Position numbers and translations under genes: made by a program. From CAVDRM01 sp963611355 (GTDB taxonomy: Bacteria > Bacillota > Clostridia > Christensenellales > Aristaeellaceae), in contig CAVDRM010000007.1 of the NCBI GenBank assembly GCA_963611355.1, positions 11,113 to 75,112 on the forward strand: a stretch of DNA of 64,000 bases, read 5' to 3'. The first letter of the stretch is position 1, and every line of letters starts with the position of its first letter. Below are positions 8,929 through 17,708 of the stretch, piece by piece. The notes beneath the pieces are model-generated. The model was given only the letters and a program-made list of their open reading frames with translations. It was not told the DNA's origin and did no database searches.

Positions 8929-9106
8929 GATTTCGGCAGACGGCGAATGGACGGCCGATTTCATTCTTCCGATTATATTTTTCCCCCCATTTTTATTCGG
9001 CTGCGCTTGTCATTATATCATCATTTAGAATTTTTTAAAATCAAAAAATTCATTTTGCCCATTAAAATATTGTATATTTTTTGTTTTCTGAATTTTTTGA
9101 TGTTTA

Positions 9107-9118
9107 AAAATGCATTTT
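9107..9118. promoter_or_regulatory. 12-bp palindrome AAAATGCATTTT upstream of the TAXI gene
   Basis: A perfect palindrome directly before the -35 of the TAXI promoter. An identical 12-mer occurs at 12392-12403, in the next intergenic region. The shared position and sequence suggest one DNA-binding protein, though both regions are AT-rich. The rest of the 8865-9106 interval is AT-rich and holds no gene I can support. Confidence 0.4.
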
Positions 9119-9122
9119 GACG

Positions 9123-9151
9123 TTGCATTTTTTGTTTATCGGTGCTATAAT
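9123..9151 (+). promoter_or_regulatory. Extended -10 promoter of the TAXI-TRAP operon
   Basis: TTGCAT, a 17-base spacer, then TGC-TATAAT (9146-9151), giving a consensus extended -10 element. The ATG at 9186 follows a GGGGGA ribosome-binding site. Confidence 0.75.
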
Positions 9152-9185
9152 CCATTTGACATCATAAAAAGGGGGATTCAGCTTT

Positions 9186-10166
9186 ATGAAAAAGCTACTG
9201 TCTGTTCTTCTGGCCGTTTCATTCCTGTTTATCACTCTCACCGGCGCCTTCGCTGATGAATATCTCGTTTTCTCCACCGGCGGCACGACCGGCACCTACT
9301 ATGCTTTCGGCGGCGAAATTGCTGCCCTGCTTTCCGGTAAGGTCAGCGGCCTTGATGTCACCGCACAGAGCTCCGGCGGCTCGAAGGCCAACATCTTGGC
9401 CATCTGCGAAGGGGAAGCCGAGCTTGCCTGGACGCAGAACGATGTCATGAGCTACGCCTATCAGGGCACGGAGGACTTCGGCGGCACACCCGTTGAAACC
9501 TTCTCTGCCGTCGCCGCCATCTATCCCGAAATCGTCCATCTCGTTGTCGCGGCGGACAGCGGCATTGAAAAGGTTGAGGATTTGAAGGGCAAGAACGTCA
9601 GCGTCGGCGCCGTCGGCTCCGGTGTGTACTTTAACGCCGTGCAGATTCTTGAAATCGCCGGCCTCACGCTGGATGACATCATTCCGCATTACCTGAGCTT
9701 CTCTGAATCCGCCGATTCCTTCCAGAATCGTCAGGTGGATGCCTTCTTCATCGTTGCAGGTTATCCGAACGCCTCCATCGTTGATGTGGCGCTCAAGCGC
9801 GAAATCCGTGTCCTCACCTTCGGCGAGGAGCAAATGGCCGAACTTCAGGCCAAATATCCCTTCTATGTGACCGATACTCTCCCCGCCGGGACATATTCGG
9901 GCGTTGATGAGGACATCGTCGTTCCCGCCGTCAGCTCCGTGCTGGTAGCGTCCAACGACCTGAGTGAGGAGCTCGTCTACGAAATAACCAAGGCGCTGTT
10001 TGAAAACAAGGATGAGCTGACGAACGCCAAAAAGGTTTACATCAGCGCGGAAAACGCCGTCAAGGGCATCCCGACTTCCCTGAGTGATCAGGCCAAAGGC
10101 ATTGACTACGGCACGTTCCACCCCGGCGCGCTCAAATATTACCGCGAAATCGGCATCATCAAATGA
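9186..10166 (+). CDS. TAXI-family TRAP transporter substrate-binding protein
   Basis: 326 residues. A signal peptide (about residues 1-23, ending GAFA) is followed by the TAXI fold: FSTGGTTGTYYAFGG at the mature N-terminus, then SSGGSKANI, LAWTQNDVM and VGAVGSGVYFNA. These proteins capture small organic or amino acids outside the membrane and hand them to a sodium-driven permease. There is no lipobox cysteine. The permease follows after 92 bases. The promoter upstream is strong and the divergent GntR gene is the likely regulator. The transported ligand cannot be deduced. Confidence 0.93.
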   Translation: MKKLLSVLLAVSFLFITLTGAFADEYLVFSTGGTTGTYYAFGGEIAALLSGKVSGLDVTAQSSGGSKANILAICEGEAELAWTQNDVMSYAYQGTEDFGGTPVETFSAVAAIYPEIVHLVVAADSGIEKVEDLKGKNVSVGAVGSGVYFNAVQILEIAGLTLDDIIPHYLSFSESADSFQNRQVDAFFIVAGYPNASIVDVALKREIRVLTFGEEQMAELQAKYPFYVTDTLPAGTYSGVDEDIVVPAVSSVLVASNDLSEELVYEITKALFENKDELTNAKKVYISAENAVKGIPTSLSDQAKGIDYGTFHPGALKYYREIGIIK

Positions 10167-10258
10167 CCCCGTCCGGTATCTTATGGGACGAGCGGAGACA
10201 ATCCCTCGCCCCTTCTTTCATACCATGACCATTTGTTCAGAAAGGGGTTGTTTCGTTC

Positions 10259-12376
10259 ATGGCCAATGATAAAACCAAAAACACCGTCTCCACGCCGACC
10301 GCCGAAGTTGACGCGATTATGCAGAAGTATGACCGTGAAAGCGCTTATCGGACGCTGACCGGCTGCCGAAACACCATTATCCGCGTAATTTTAATTTTCT
10401 TTTCCGTTTTTCAGCTTTACAGCACATGGCAAATCATCCCGTCCACCCATATGCGCCCGCTGCATTTGGGCATTGTGCTGCTGCTGGCTTATCTGCTCTA
10501 TCCGGCGCGGCGCGCATCCAGCAAAACCACGCTCCCGTGGTATGACGTTGTTTTGGGCGTTCTGTCGCTGCTCGTCTGTCTGTATCCCGTTGTTTTCTTT
10601 AACAAGATTGCCATGCAGTTCGGCTATACGGCCTTTCAGATTATCATCGGCGGCATCGGCATCGTTCTTCTTTTGGAAGCTTGCCGGCGCGTTGTCGGTC
10701 TGCCGATTGTCGTCATTGCCATCGCCTTCATCTGCGTAGGGCTTTTCGGCAGAGCCATGCCGGGCTTCCTTGCCAACCGCGGCTTCACCGTCAAGCAGCT
10801 CATCCAGTATCTTTTCTATACGCAGGAGGGTATTTTCGGAACGCCGTTGGGCGCATCCTCCACCTTTATTTTCCTGTTTATCCTCTTTGGCTCGTTCCTT
10901 GAAAAGACGGGCGTGGGCGAATTTTTCATTGACCTGTCCAATGCCCTGTGCGGGCATCGCCGCGGCGGTCCGGCCAAGGTCGCCGTCATCACCAGCGCAA
11001 TGGAGGGCACTGTCTCCGGCAGTTCTGTTGCCAATACGGTCGGCTCCGGCAGCTTCACCATCCCGATGATGAAAAAGCTCGGCTACAAGCCGGAGTTTGC
11101 TGCGGCCGTGGAAGCGGCTGCCTCCACGGGCGGCCAAATCATGCCGCCTGTCATGGGGGCGGCAGCGTTTCTGATGGCGGAGAGCATCGGTCTCCCCTAT
11201 TCCACCATCGTCAAAGCCGCCATTATCCCCGCCATCCTGTATTTCACCGGCATTTATATCATTACCGACTTAGAAGCAAAGAAGCAGGGCTTGAAGGGCA
11301 TGGAAAAGAAGAATATGCCCAAGCTTAAAGCCGTCATGCTCAAGCGCGGCTACCTGATGCTGCCGCTGATTTGCATCATCACAATCCTGGGCATGGGCTA
11401 TACGCCCTCAATGGCTGCGCTTATCGGCATTGCCACGGCCGTGCTGGGCAGCTATCTTCGGACTTTTGCCGAGCTTTTGGTCATCGCTTTTCCGGGAAAA
11501 CGGAGCTATGCGTTTGTGACCGGCAATGAAAACGCACAAGATTGCTATGACAAAAAAGCCGCTGCCAAAACAGCCGTTAAAAACACCTCCGGCCTGCGCC
11601 TCTCGGATTATCCGGCTGCCCTGGAGAGCGGTGCACGTTCCATCGTTGGCGTGGCGCTGGCCTGCGGCGCTGCGGGTATCATTGCGGGCATGATTACCAA
11701 AACGGGCATCGGCCTGAAATTAGGCTCCAGCCTGACCACCTTGGCGGGCGGCAACCTGATTTTGCTGCTCATCTTCACCATGCTGGCTTCCATCGTGCTG
11801 GGCATGGGCGTACCGACGACGGCCAACTATCTGATTACCTCCACCATCATGGCGCCTATCGTCTACAATGCGCTGTCCGCCCATTTGAGCAGCGTGTATG
11901 AGGCGCTGACGCAATTGGGCGAAGGCTATGCCCTGCTTCCCGCGCATCTGTTCACCTTCTATTTCGGCATCATCGCGGACATCACGCCGCCTGTCGCTTT
12001 GGCTGCTATGGCGGGCGCGGCCATTGCCAAGTCCGACCCGCTGAAAACAGGCATCACCGCTTCCAAGCTGGCCATTGCCGCCTTCCTGGTGCCGTACATT
12101 TTCGTCTTGAATCCCGCCATGCTGATGTTGAACGCGGCATGGTACGAGGTGCTGCAAATCGCCGTGACATCCATCATCGGGATGCTCGGCATCGGGATGT
12201 GTCTGGAAAAATTCTGGGTAAAGAAGCTGAACGTTTTCCAACAGCTCATCGCCTTGGCGGGCGGCCTTCTGCTCATCGACCCAGGCACAGTAACCGACAT
12301 CATCGGCATTCTGCTGATTGGCTGCGTCATGCTCTGGCAGTCTCTTGAAATAAAGAAGGAAAAGAGCATCGGCTGA
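10259..12376 (+). CDS. TRAP transporter fused permease (DctQ-DctM fusion, TAXI type)
   Basis: 705 residues, the usual length for fused TAXI permeases. An N-terminal four-helix DctQ-like part (about residues 40-160) leads into a large DctM part with repeated helices. Signature stretches include EGTVSGSSVANTVGSGSFT, STGGQIMPPVMGAAAFLMA and VLGMGVPTTANYLI, characteristic of the substrate- and sodium-binding region. It imports the ligand delivered by the preceding binding protein using the sodium gradient. AAAGGGG precedes the ATG. A linker around residues 420-450 between helix blocks is hydrophilic. Confidence 0.94.
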   Translation: MANDKTKNTVSTPTAEVDAIMQKYDRESAYRTLTGCRNTIIRVILIFFSVFQLYSTWQIIPSTHMRPLHLGIVLLLAYLLYPARRASSKTTLPWYDVVLGVLSLLVCLYPVVFFNKIAMQFGYTAFQIIIGGIGIVLLLEACRRVVGLPIVVIAIAFICVGLFGRAMPGFLANRGFTVKQLIQYLFYTQEGIFGTPLGASSTFIFLFILFGSFLEKTGVGEFFIDLSNALCGHRRGGPAKVAVITSAMEGTVSGSSVANTVGSGSFTIPMMKKLGYKPEFAAAVEAAASTGGQIMPPVMGAAAFLMAESIGLPYSTIVKAAIIPAILYFTGIYIITDLEAKKQGLKGMEKKNMPKLKAVMLKRGYLMLPLICIITILGMGYTPSMAALIGIATAVLGSYLRTFAELLVIAFPGKRSYAFVTGNENAQDCYDKKAAAKTAVKNTSGLRLSDYPAALESGARSIVGVALACGAAGIIAGMITKTGIGLKLGSSLTTLAGGNLILLLIFTMLASIVLGMGVPTTANYLITSTIMAPIVYNALSAHLSSVYEALTQLGEGYALLPAHLFTFYFGIIADITPPVALAAMAGAAIAKSDPLKTGITASKLAIAAFLVPYIFVLNPAMLMLNAAWYEVLQIAVTSIIGMLGIGMCLEKFWVKKLNVFQQLIALAGGLLLIDPGTVTDIIGILLIGCVMLWQSLEIKKEKSIG

Positions 12377-12391
12377 AATTTTGCATAAGCA

Positions 12392-12403
12392 AAAATGCAT
12401 TTT
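12392..12403. promoter_or_regulatory. Second copy of palindrome AAAATGCATTTT
   Basis: Exact copy of the 12-mer at 9107-9118, here 16 bases after the permease stop and about 90 bases before the Liv-1 promoter. A TTTTGC...GCAAAA inverted repeat lies just before it. Confidence 0.35.
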
Positions 12404-12459
12404 CCTCTTTTAAGCATGTCATTTTGTCTCTATTTTGTTTATTCTTTGTATTTAATATG

Positions 12460-12498
12460 AATGAACGCACTTTTGATATTGCAAAACGTGCGTTCATT
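12460..12498. promoter_or_regulatory. Large inverted repeat (operator candidate) over the Liv-1 promoter
   Basis: Perfect 11-base arms AATGAACGCAC (12460-12470) and GTGCGTTCATT (12488-12498) enclose 17 bases. Allowing one bulged C, the arms continue inward as TTTTG/CAAAA. The -35 (TTGCAA, 12479-12484) lies in the centre and the -10 just outside, so bound protein would block RNA polymerase. It is too far upstream of the transcript start to be an RNA hairpin of this gene. Confidence 0.65.
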
Positions 12499-12507
12499 AT
12501 GTATAAT
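12479..12507 (+). promoter_or_regulatory. Promoter of the first Liv ABC cassette
   Basis: TTGCAA, a 17-base spacer and TATAAT (12502-12507). AAGGAGA follows 10 bases before the ATG at 12542. Confidence 0.65.
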
Positions 12508-12541
12508 CACTGCAATCCAATTTTGAAGGAGATGTTTAGTC

Positions 12542-13690
12542 ATGAAGAAACTGGTAGCTTTCCTGATGGTGCTCTGTCTGCTGATTCCGACAATGGCGCT
12601 GGGCGAAAACGTCGTCAAGATCGGCGTTTATGAACCGGCCTCCGGCGCAAACGGTGCAGGCGGCAAGCAGGAAATCCTCGGTATGCAGTATGCCAACGCG
12701 GTTGCCCCGACCGTTGAAATCGGCGGCGAAACCTACACGGTTGAGCTGGTCTATGCGGACAACGGTTCTTCGACCGACAAAGCCCCGACAGCCGCGCAGA
12801 AGCTGATCAGCGAGAATGTCTCCATCGTTCTGGGTTCTTATGGCTCCAGCGTGTCCAATGCCGCCAAGCCTTACTTTGAAGCCGCCGGCATCCCCGCCAT
12901 CGGCGTGACCTGCACGAACCCAAGCGTGACGCAGGGCAATACCCACTATTTCCGCATCTGTTTCCTTGACCCCTTCCAAGGCACCGTTCTGGCCAACCAT
13001 GCTTTCAAAGAGCTGAAGGCAACCACCGCTTACTGCCTCGGTGAGCTTGGCAACGATTACGACCAAGGACTTATCCATTATTTCACCGAAGCATTTGAGA
13101 GTTTGGGCGGCACGGTTGTAGCCGAATCCTTCCAGACCGGCAACTCCGACTTCACTTCCTTCCTTGCCACCGCCACCGCGCTGGAAGCTGATGTCATCTT
13201 CGCGCCCTGCTCCCTGGAATATGCGCAGAACATCGTGATGCAGGCCGCCGCGCAGGGTGTGACCATTCCGCTTGTGGCCAGCGATACTTGGGACTCCAAT
13301 GTGGTCGTCGAAGCTGCGTCCGGCAAGGATATTAAGATTTATGTTTCCACCTTCTATCAGGAGGGCGGCACGGAATTTGACTTGGGCTTTAAGGAATGGA
13401 TCAACTCCGACTCCGTCAACCTCGCCAACAACAACGGCAACGACATGATTTCCGCCGTTTCCGTCATGGGCTATGATGCTTATTTTGTGGCGCTGGAGGC
13501 GCTCAAGGCTGCCGGCTCGACCGACCCGAAGGCCGTCAACGATGCGCTGTGGAATGTCTCCTATACCGGCGTGACCGGCAGCATCTCCTTTGATGAGGTC
13601 GGCGATGCCAAGCGCGACGCCGCATACATCAAAACGCTGAACACTGCCAATGACACTTGGGAACTGTTCGCCATTCAGGGTGTTGAATAA
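12542..13690 (+). CDS. Liv-type ABC transporter substrate-binding protein 1
   Basis: 382 residues. Signal peptide (about 1-20, ending MALG) followed by a periplasmic-binding-protein type I fold. The start VKIGVYEPASGANGAGGKQ and the VLGSYGSSVSNAAKPYFEAAGIPAIGVTCTNP segment are typical of LivJ/LivK and AmiC-like proteins. It presents an amino acid or related small molecule to the permease encoded next. There is no lipobox. It is separated from the permease by a strong stem-loop at 13713-13750, an arrangement that usually gives more binding protein than permease. Confidence 0.92.
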   Translation: MKKLVAFLMVLCLLIPTMALGENVVKIGVYEPASGANGAGGKQEILGMQYANAVAPTVEIGGETYTVELVYADNGSSTDKAPTAAQKLISENVSIVLGSYGSSVSNAAKPYFEAAGIPAIGVTCTNPSVTQGNTHYFRICFLDPFQGTVLANHAFKELKATTAYCLGELGNDYDQGLIHYFTEAFESLGGTVVAESFQTGNSDFTSFLATATALEADVIFAPCSLEYAQNIVMQAAAQGVTIPLVASDTWDSNVVVEAASGKDIKIYVSTFYQEGGTEFDLGFKEWINSDSVNLANNNGNDMISAVSVMGYDAYFVALEALKAAGSTDPKAVNDALWNVSYTGVTGSISFDEVGDAKRDAAYIKTLNTANDTWELFAIQGVE

Positions 13691-13712
13691 AACGAGATTT
13701 TAATGCAGCATC

Positions 13713-13750
13713 GCCTTGGCGGGGGTCTTTGGTAAGACCCCCGCCAAGGC
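13713..13750 (+). other. Intercistronic stem-loop between binding protein and permease genes
   Basis: A perfect 17-bp GC-rich stem (GCCTTGGCGGGGGTCTT and its complement) with a TGGT loop. No U-run follows, so it is more likely a 3' mRNA stabiliser or partial pause than a full terminator. Confidence 0.75.
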
Positions 13751-13840
13751 ATATCTGAAAAACCATCTCGGATGTTCTCAAAAGCGTGTCCGTGCGGCAC
13801 ATTTTTGAGGCCATCCGGCCTAAAAAAGGAGGTTGTCCTT

Positions 13841-14773
13841 TTGAAAAACGTTCTTCCGTACCTGCTGTCCGGCATTTCCGTCGGCGGCCAATACGCCCTG
13901 ATTGCTATTGGCTATACGATGGTCTACGGCATTCTGCGCCTTATCAACTTTGCGCACGGCGATGTGTTCATGGTGTCGGGCATCCTGATGGTGTACATTG
14001 CGGCCAGCGGACTTCCGCTGTATGTCGTCATCCCGCTGGTGCTGCTTTTGACCGTTCTGATCGGCTTTTTAATCGAGCGCGTGGCCTACAAGCCCCTGCG
14101 CACTGCGCCGCGTATGTCCATCATGATTTCCGCCATCGGCGTCAGCTATCTTTTGCAAAATCTCGTCCTGTACATTACGGGCGGTCTCAATAAAGTATAC
14201 CCCACCATTCCTTTTATTTCCGATTCTGTCACCATCACGCTGTTCGGCGTGAGCATGACCACCAAAATGGTCACTATCATCACGCCCTTCCTCACGCTGA
14301 TTTTGGTCGTGGCGCTGGTGCTGCTCATCAATCATACCAAAATCGGCATGGCCATGCGCGCCGTGTCCAAGGATTTTGAAACCAGCCAGCTCATGGGCAT
14401 CCGCATCAACGGCGTCATCAGCACGACCTTTATCATCGGTTCGCTCTTGGCGGGCATTGGGTCAATGCTGTATTTCACCAATTATTCCTCGGTCATTCAA
14501 ACCTCCGGCGCCATGCCTGGCCTCAAAGCCTTTGTCGCGGCAGTGTTCGGGGGCATCGGCTCGATTCCCGGCGCCGTCATCGGCGCATTCATCATCGGCA
14601 TCTGTGAAAATATCATCAAGGGTCTTGACCTGATTCTTATCAAGGCCGGCATCACAAAAAAAATGCTGGGGCTGACGACCTTCTCGGACGCTTTCACCTT
14701 CGCTTTGCTGATTGTGATTCTGATTGTCAAGCCGACCGGTCTGTTCGGCGAGAAAATGACGGACAAGGTGTGA
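13841..14773 (+). CDS. livH: Liv-type ABC transporter permease LivH (cassette 1)
   Basis: 310 residues from the TTG at 13841, which follows AAAGGAGG by eight bases; there is no better ATG. It is an all-membrane protein with about eight helices. Family signatures are GGQYALIAIGYTMVYGILRLINFAHGD (only its parts are diagnostic: YTMVYG and NFAHGD), MGI after the cytoplasmic EAA-like loop, and AVFGGIGSIPGAVIGA near the C-terminus. It forms the membrane channel together with LivM. The use of TTG may lower translation compared with the neighbours. Confidence 0.93.
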   Translation: MKNVLPYLLSGISVGGQYALIAIGYTMVYGILRLINFAHGDVFMVSGILMVYIAASGLPLYVVIPLVLLLTVLIGFLIERVAYKPLRTAPRMSIMISAIGVSYLLQNLVLYITGGLNKVYPTIPFISDSVTITLFGVSMTTKMVTIITPFLTLILVVALVLLINHTKIGMAMRAVSKDFETSQLMGIRINGVISTTFIIGSLLAGIGSMLYFTNYSSVIQTSGAMPGLKAFVAAVFGGIGSIPGAVIGAFIIGICENIIKGLDLILIKAGITKKMLGLTTFSDAFTFALLIVILIVKPTGLFGEKMTDKV

Positions 14774-14783
14774 GGTGATTGTG

Positions 14784-15899
14784 ATGAAAGAACTTGCAAA
14801 AAAAAAGCCGGATCGCGGTATCATCATCACCGCCATCCTGATTGTTCTTCTGTATGTGCTGGTGTTCGTGCTGGAGCAGGTCATCTCCCCTAACTCCATG
14901 CTGTTCACCGTTCTTAAAAAGGGCGCGACCTATGCGCTCGTAGCCGTCTCCATGAACCTGCTAAACGGCTTTACGGGCATTTTCTCTTTGGGACAGGCTG
15001 GCTTCATGCTGATTGGCGCATATGTCTTTGCCATTCTGACCATCCCGATGGAGAGCCGCTCTACAGTATACCAATATTATAACGGCGGCATCATCAATTT
15101 CACCCTGCCCGTTGTTCCGGCGCTGATCATCGCAGGTCTTTGTTCGGCGTTCTTTGCCTTCCTGATTGGTCTTCCAGTGCTCCGCTTAAAGAGCGATTAC
15201 CTTGCAATCGCCACCTTGGGTTTTGCCGAAATCATCCGCGCCGTGTTCCAGTGGGACAAGTTAGGTCCGCTCACCAACGGCTCAAATATGCTGCACCAGT
15301 TTCCATCCTTCAACAGTTTCAATATTAAGAACGCAGACGGCGAGGTCGTGGTGTATCTGTCCACGCTCGTGCCGTTCATCATCGCTGGTATGTGCATCGC
15401 GCTGATTGTCCTGCTGATTCATTCCTCCTACGGCCGTGCTCTCCGCGCCATCAAGGATGATGAAATTGCTGCGGAGGCAATGGGCATCAATCTGTTCCAC
15501 CACAAGCAGATGTCATTCTGCGTCTCCTCGTTCTTTGCCGGTATCGGCGGGGCGATGCTCGCCATGTATTCCTGCACCGTGCAGGCCAAGTCCTTCACCA
15601 CTTCTATGACCTATGAAATTCTGCTGATGGTCGTTATCGGCGGCATCGGTTCAATCACCGGCTCATGCATCAGCTCGTTCCTGTTTGTCGCCTGTTCCGA
15701 ATGGTGGCTGCGCTTCCTCGATGAAAAGCAGTACATCGGTACTTTTGAAGTGCCGCTCCTGCGGAACGGCTTCCGGCTGGTGGTCTTTTCCGTTATCATC
15801 ATGATTGTTGTGCTGTTCTTCAGGCAGGGCATCATGGGCACAAAGGAGCTGCCTGATTTATTCAGAAAGAAGAAGGTTTCGGGGGAGGCGGTCAAATGA
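14784..15899 (+). CDS. livM: Liv-type ABC transporter permease LivM (cassette 1)
   Basis: 371 residues from the ATG at 14784, chosen because GAGGTG lies six bases upstream; GTG codons at 14775 and 14781 are less likely. It has about ten membrane helices. FSLGQAGFMLIGAY, RLKSDYLAIATLGFAEI, the EAA-like loop RALRAIKDDEIAAEAMGI and VVIGGIGSITGS are all LivM signatures. It pairs with LivH. The stop overlaps the livG start as ATGA, indicating translational coupling. Confidence 0.93.
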   Translation: MKELAKKKPDRGIIITAILIVLLYVLVFVLEQVISPNSMLFTVLKKGATYALVAVSMNLLNGFTGIFSLGQAGFMLIGAYVFAILTIPMESRSTVYQYYNGGIINFTLPVVPALIIAGLCSAFFAFLIGLPVLRLKSDYLAIATLGFAEIIRAVFQWDKLGPLTNGSNMLHQFPSFNSFNIKNADGEVVVYLSTLVPFIIAGMCIALIVLLIHSSYGRALRAIKDDEIAAEAMGINLFHHKQMSFCVSSFFAGIGGAMLAMYSCTVQAKSFTTSMTYEILLMVVIGGIGSITGSCISSFLFVACSEWWLRFLDEKQYIGTFEVPLLRNGFRLVVFSVIIMIVVLFFRQGIMGTKELPDLFRKKKVSGEAVK

Positions 15900-16738
15900 G
15901 TGAAAATGTTCTGAAAATTGATCACCTGACCATGCAGTTTGGCGGTGTTGTGGCTGTCAGCGACTTGAGTATGCACATTGACAAGGGAGAAATCGTTGCG
16001 CTGATCGGGCCGAATGGCGCAGGCAAGACGACTGCTTTCAACTGCGTCACAGCGGTTTACGAGCCGACCAACGGTCAAATTCTGTTTAAAGGCAACCCCA
16101 TCGCCCGCAACCATCCGAACGGAAAAATGAAAAAGCTGTATGCAGGCACTATGCCCGATGCCTTCACGGGGCGCGTCATCCGCCCGACCCCAGACCAAAT
16201 AACCAAACTGGGCATTGCGCGAACCTTCCAGAACATCCGCCTGTTTTCCGGCATGACTGTGTTTGAAAATGTCCTGACCGCGCAGCATCTGCGCAGGCAA
16301 AGCAATTTCTTTGCCTCCGTTCTGCATCTGAACGGTAAGGAAGAAAGGGCAATGTGCGACAGAACGAGAGAGCTGCTCCGCGTAGTCGGGCTGGAGGATT
16401 TGCGCGACGAAATGGCCACATCCCTTCCCTACGGCAAGCAGCGCCTGCTGGAAATCGTCCGTGCGCTGGCCACCAAACCGACACTGCTCCTGCTGGACGA
16501 GCCAGCGGCCGGCATGAACCCGCAGGAAACGGACGAGCTGGGCGCGTTTATCCGCAGAATCAAGAACCAGTTTGACCTGACGGTCTTCATCATCGAGCAT
16601 CACATGAATCTTGTCATGGATATTTCGGACAGGATTTATGTGGTGGATTTCGGCAAGCTCATTGCCGAGGGCACGCCGGAGAAAATTCAGAACAACGAAG
16701 CGGTCATCGCCGCGTATCTTGGGGGTGAAGACCTGTGA
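15896..16738 (+). CDS. livG: Liv-type ABC transporter ATP-binding protein LivG (cassette 1)
   Basis: 280 residues, slightly longer than usual (about 255) because of an insertion after the Walker A strand (around residues 65-95). Walker A is GPNGAGKTT near residue 39. The LivG-type signature is LPYGKQRLLEIVRAL rather than LSGGQ, Walker B is LLLLDEPAAGMNP, and the switch histidine is in IEHHMNLVM. It hydrolyses ATP on the inner membrane face with LivF. It overlaps livM and livF by four bases each. Confidence 0.95.
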   Translation: MSENVLKIDHLTMQFGGVVAVSDLSMHIDKGEIVALIGPNGAGKTTAFNCVTAVYEPTNGQILFKGNPIARNHPNGKMKKLYAGTMPDAFTGRVIRPTPDQITKLGIARTFQNIRLFSGMTVFENVLTAQHLRRQSNFFASVLHLNGKEERAMCDRTRELLRVVGLEDLRDEMATSLPYGKQRLLEIVRALATKPTLLLLDEPAAGMNPQETDELGAFIRRIKNQFDLTVFIIEHHMNLVMDISDRIYVVDFGKLIAEGTPEKIQNNEAVIAAYLGGEDL

Positions 16739-17454
16739 GTCTGCTGGAGATTAAAGACATCCGCGTCAGCTACGGCGGCATTGAGGCGCTGAAGGGCATT
16801 TCTTTTTCCGTGGAAAAAGGACAAATCGTTACCCTCATCGGTGCAAACGGAGCGGGCAAATCGACCACTCTGCGCGCCATCAGCGGGCTGGTTCATCTGT
16901 CCGGCGGCTCAATCATCTATGACGGTCATCAAATCAGCGGCATGAGTGCGCAGAAAATCGTTGCCTCCGGCATCGGTCTTGTCCCGGAAGGCCGCCGCGT
17001 GTTCGCCAATCTGACCGTGCTGGAAAATCTGAAAATCGGCGCCTATCTTCGCAAAGATGACTTAAAGGACGATATTGAACACGTCTATGAGCTGTTTCCC
17101 CGCTTAAAAGAGCGTTCTTGGCAGCTTGCGGGCACTCTGTCCGGCGGCGAACAGCAAATGCTGGCCGTCGGCCGTGCGCTGATGACCCGTCCCAAGCTGA
17201 TGATGATGGATGAGCCGTCCTTAGGACTTGCGCCGCTGGTCATTCGTGATATTTTCGGCATCATCGAGACCCTGCATCATGAAGGCATCACCATCCTCTT
17301 GGTTGAGCAGAACGCGAACGCCGCGCTGAAAATAGCCGATTACGCCTTTGTGCTGGAAACAGGTATGCTCGGTATGCAGGGCACAGGCAAGGATCTTCTT
17401 GACGACCCAGGCGTCAAGGCTGCATACTTGGGAAAAGCGGCAGGAAAAAGATAA
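16735..17454 (+). CDS. livF: Liv-type ABC transporter ATP-binding protein LivF (cassette 1)
   Basis: 239 residues, normal length, starting at a GTG that overlaps the livG stop (GTGA). It has Walker A GANGAGKST near residue 38, Q-loop GLVPEGRRVFANLTV, signature LSGGEQQMLAVGRAL, Walker B LMMMDEPSLGLAP and switch VEQNANAAL. The PEGR and EQN motifs separate LivF from LivG. It completes a five-gene importer. Confidence 0.95.
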   Translation: MSLLEIKDIRVSYGGIEALKGISFSVEKGQIVTLIGANGAGKSTTLRAISGLVHLSGGSIIYDGHQISGMSAQKIVASGIGLVPEGRRVFANLTVLENLKIGAYLRKDDLKDDIEHVYELFPRLKERSWQLAGTLSGGEQQMLAVGRALMTRPKLMMMDEPSLGLAPLVIRDIFGIIETLHHEGITILLVEQNANAALKIADYAFVLETGMLGMQGTGKDLLDDPGVKAAYLGKAAGKR

Positions 17455-17482
17455 AACCGTTCGTTCAGTACGATCAATGAGC

Positions 17483-17528
17483 GGAAAAGCCAACCAGCTG
17501 CTTTTTAAGTTCTGTCCCGTGCTTTTCC
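17483..17528. repeat. Imperfect hairpin after livF cassette 1
   Basis: Arms GGAAAAGC (17483-17490) and GCTTTTCC (17521-17528) with a 30-base loop. It may contribute to 3'-end formation of the first cassette, but there is no clear U-run. Confidence 0.3.
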
Positions 17529-17619
17529 AACAGTTGACCTAAAACGGAAAATAAGGAAATAATTCGACCGCCGCTCAACATTTGTTCATAAATAAAACAA
17601 AAGATGTACAAAAACGGTC

Positions 17620-17647
17620 TTGCAATCATACCAAATCGTGCTATACT
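17620..17647 (+). promoter_or_regulatory. Extended -10 promoter of the second Liv cassette
   Basis: TTGCAA (17620-17625), a 16-base spacer and TGC-TATACT (17642-17647). The second cassette is thus transcribed independently of the first. Confidence 0.65.
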
Positions 17648-17658
17648 GTTCAAAAGTT

Positions 17659-17676
17659 TTCTCCGATATCGGAGAA
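17659..17676. promoter_or_regulatory. 18-bp perfect palindrome just downstream of the Liv-2 promoter
   Basis: TTCTCCGATATCGGAGAA is a perfect palindrome beginning roughly at +5. Without a loop it makes a poor hairpin, so a repressor-binding site is the simplest reading. AAGGAGG (17693-17699) and the ATG at 17709 follow. Confidence 0.6.
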
Positions 17677-17708
17677 GCTTTAAAATCTCTTCAAGGAGGA
17701 TTGATCTC

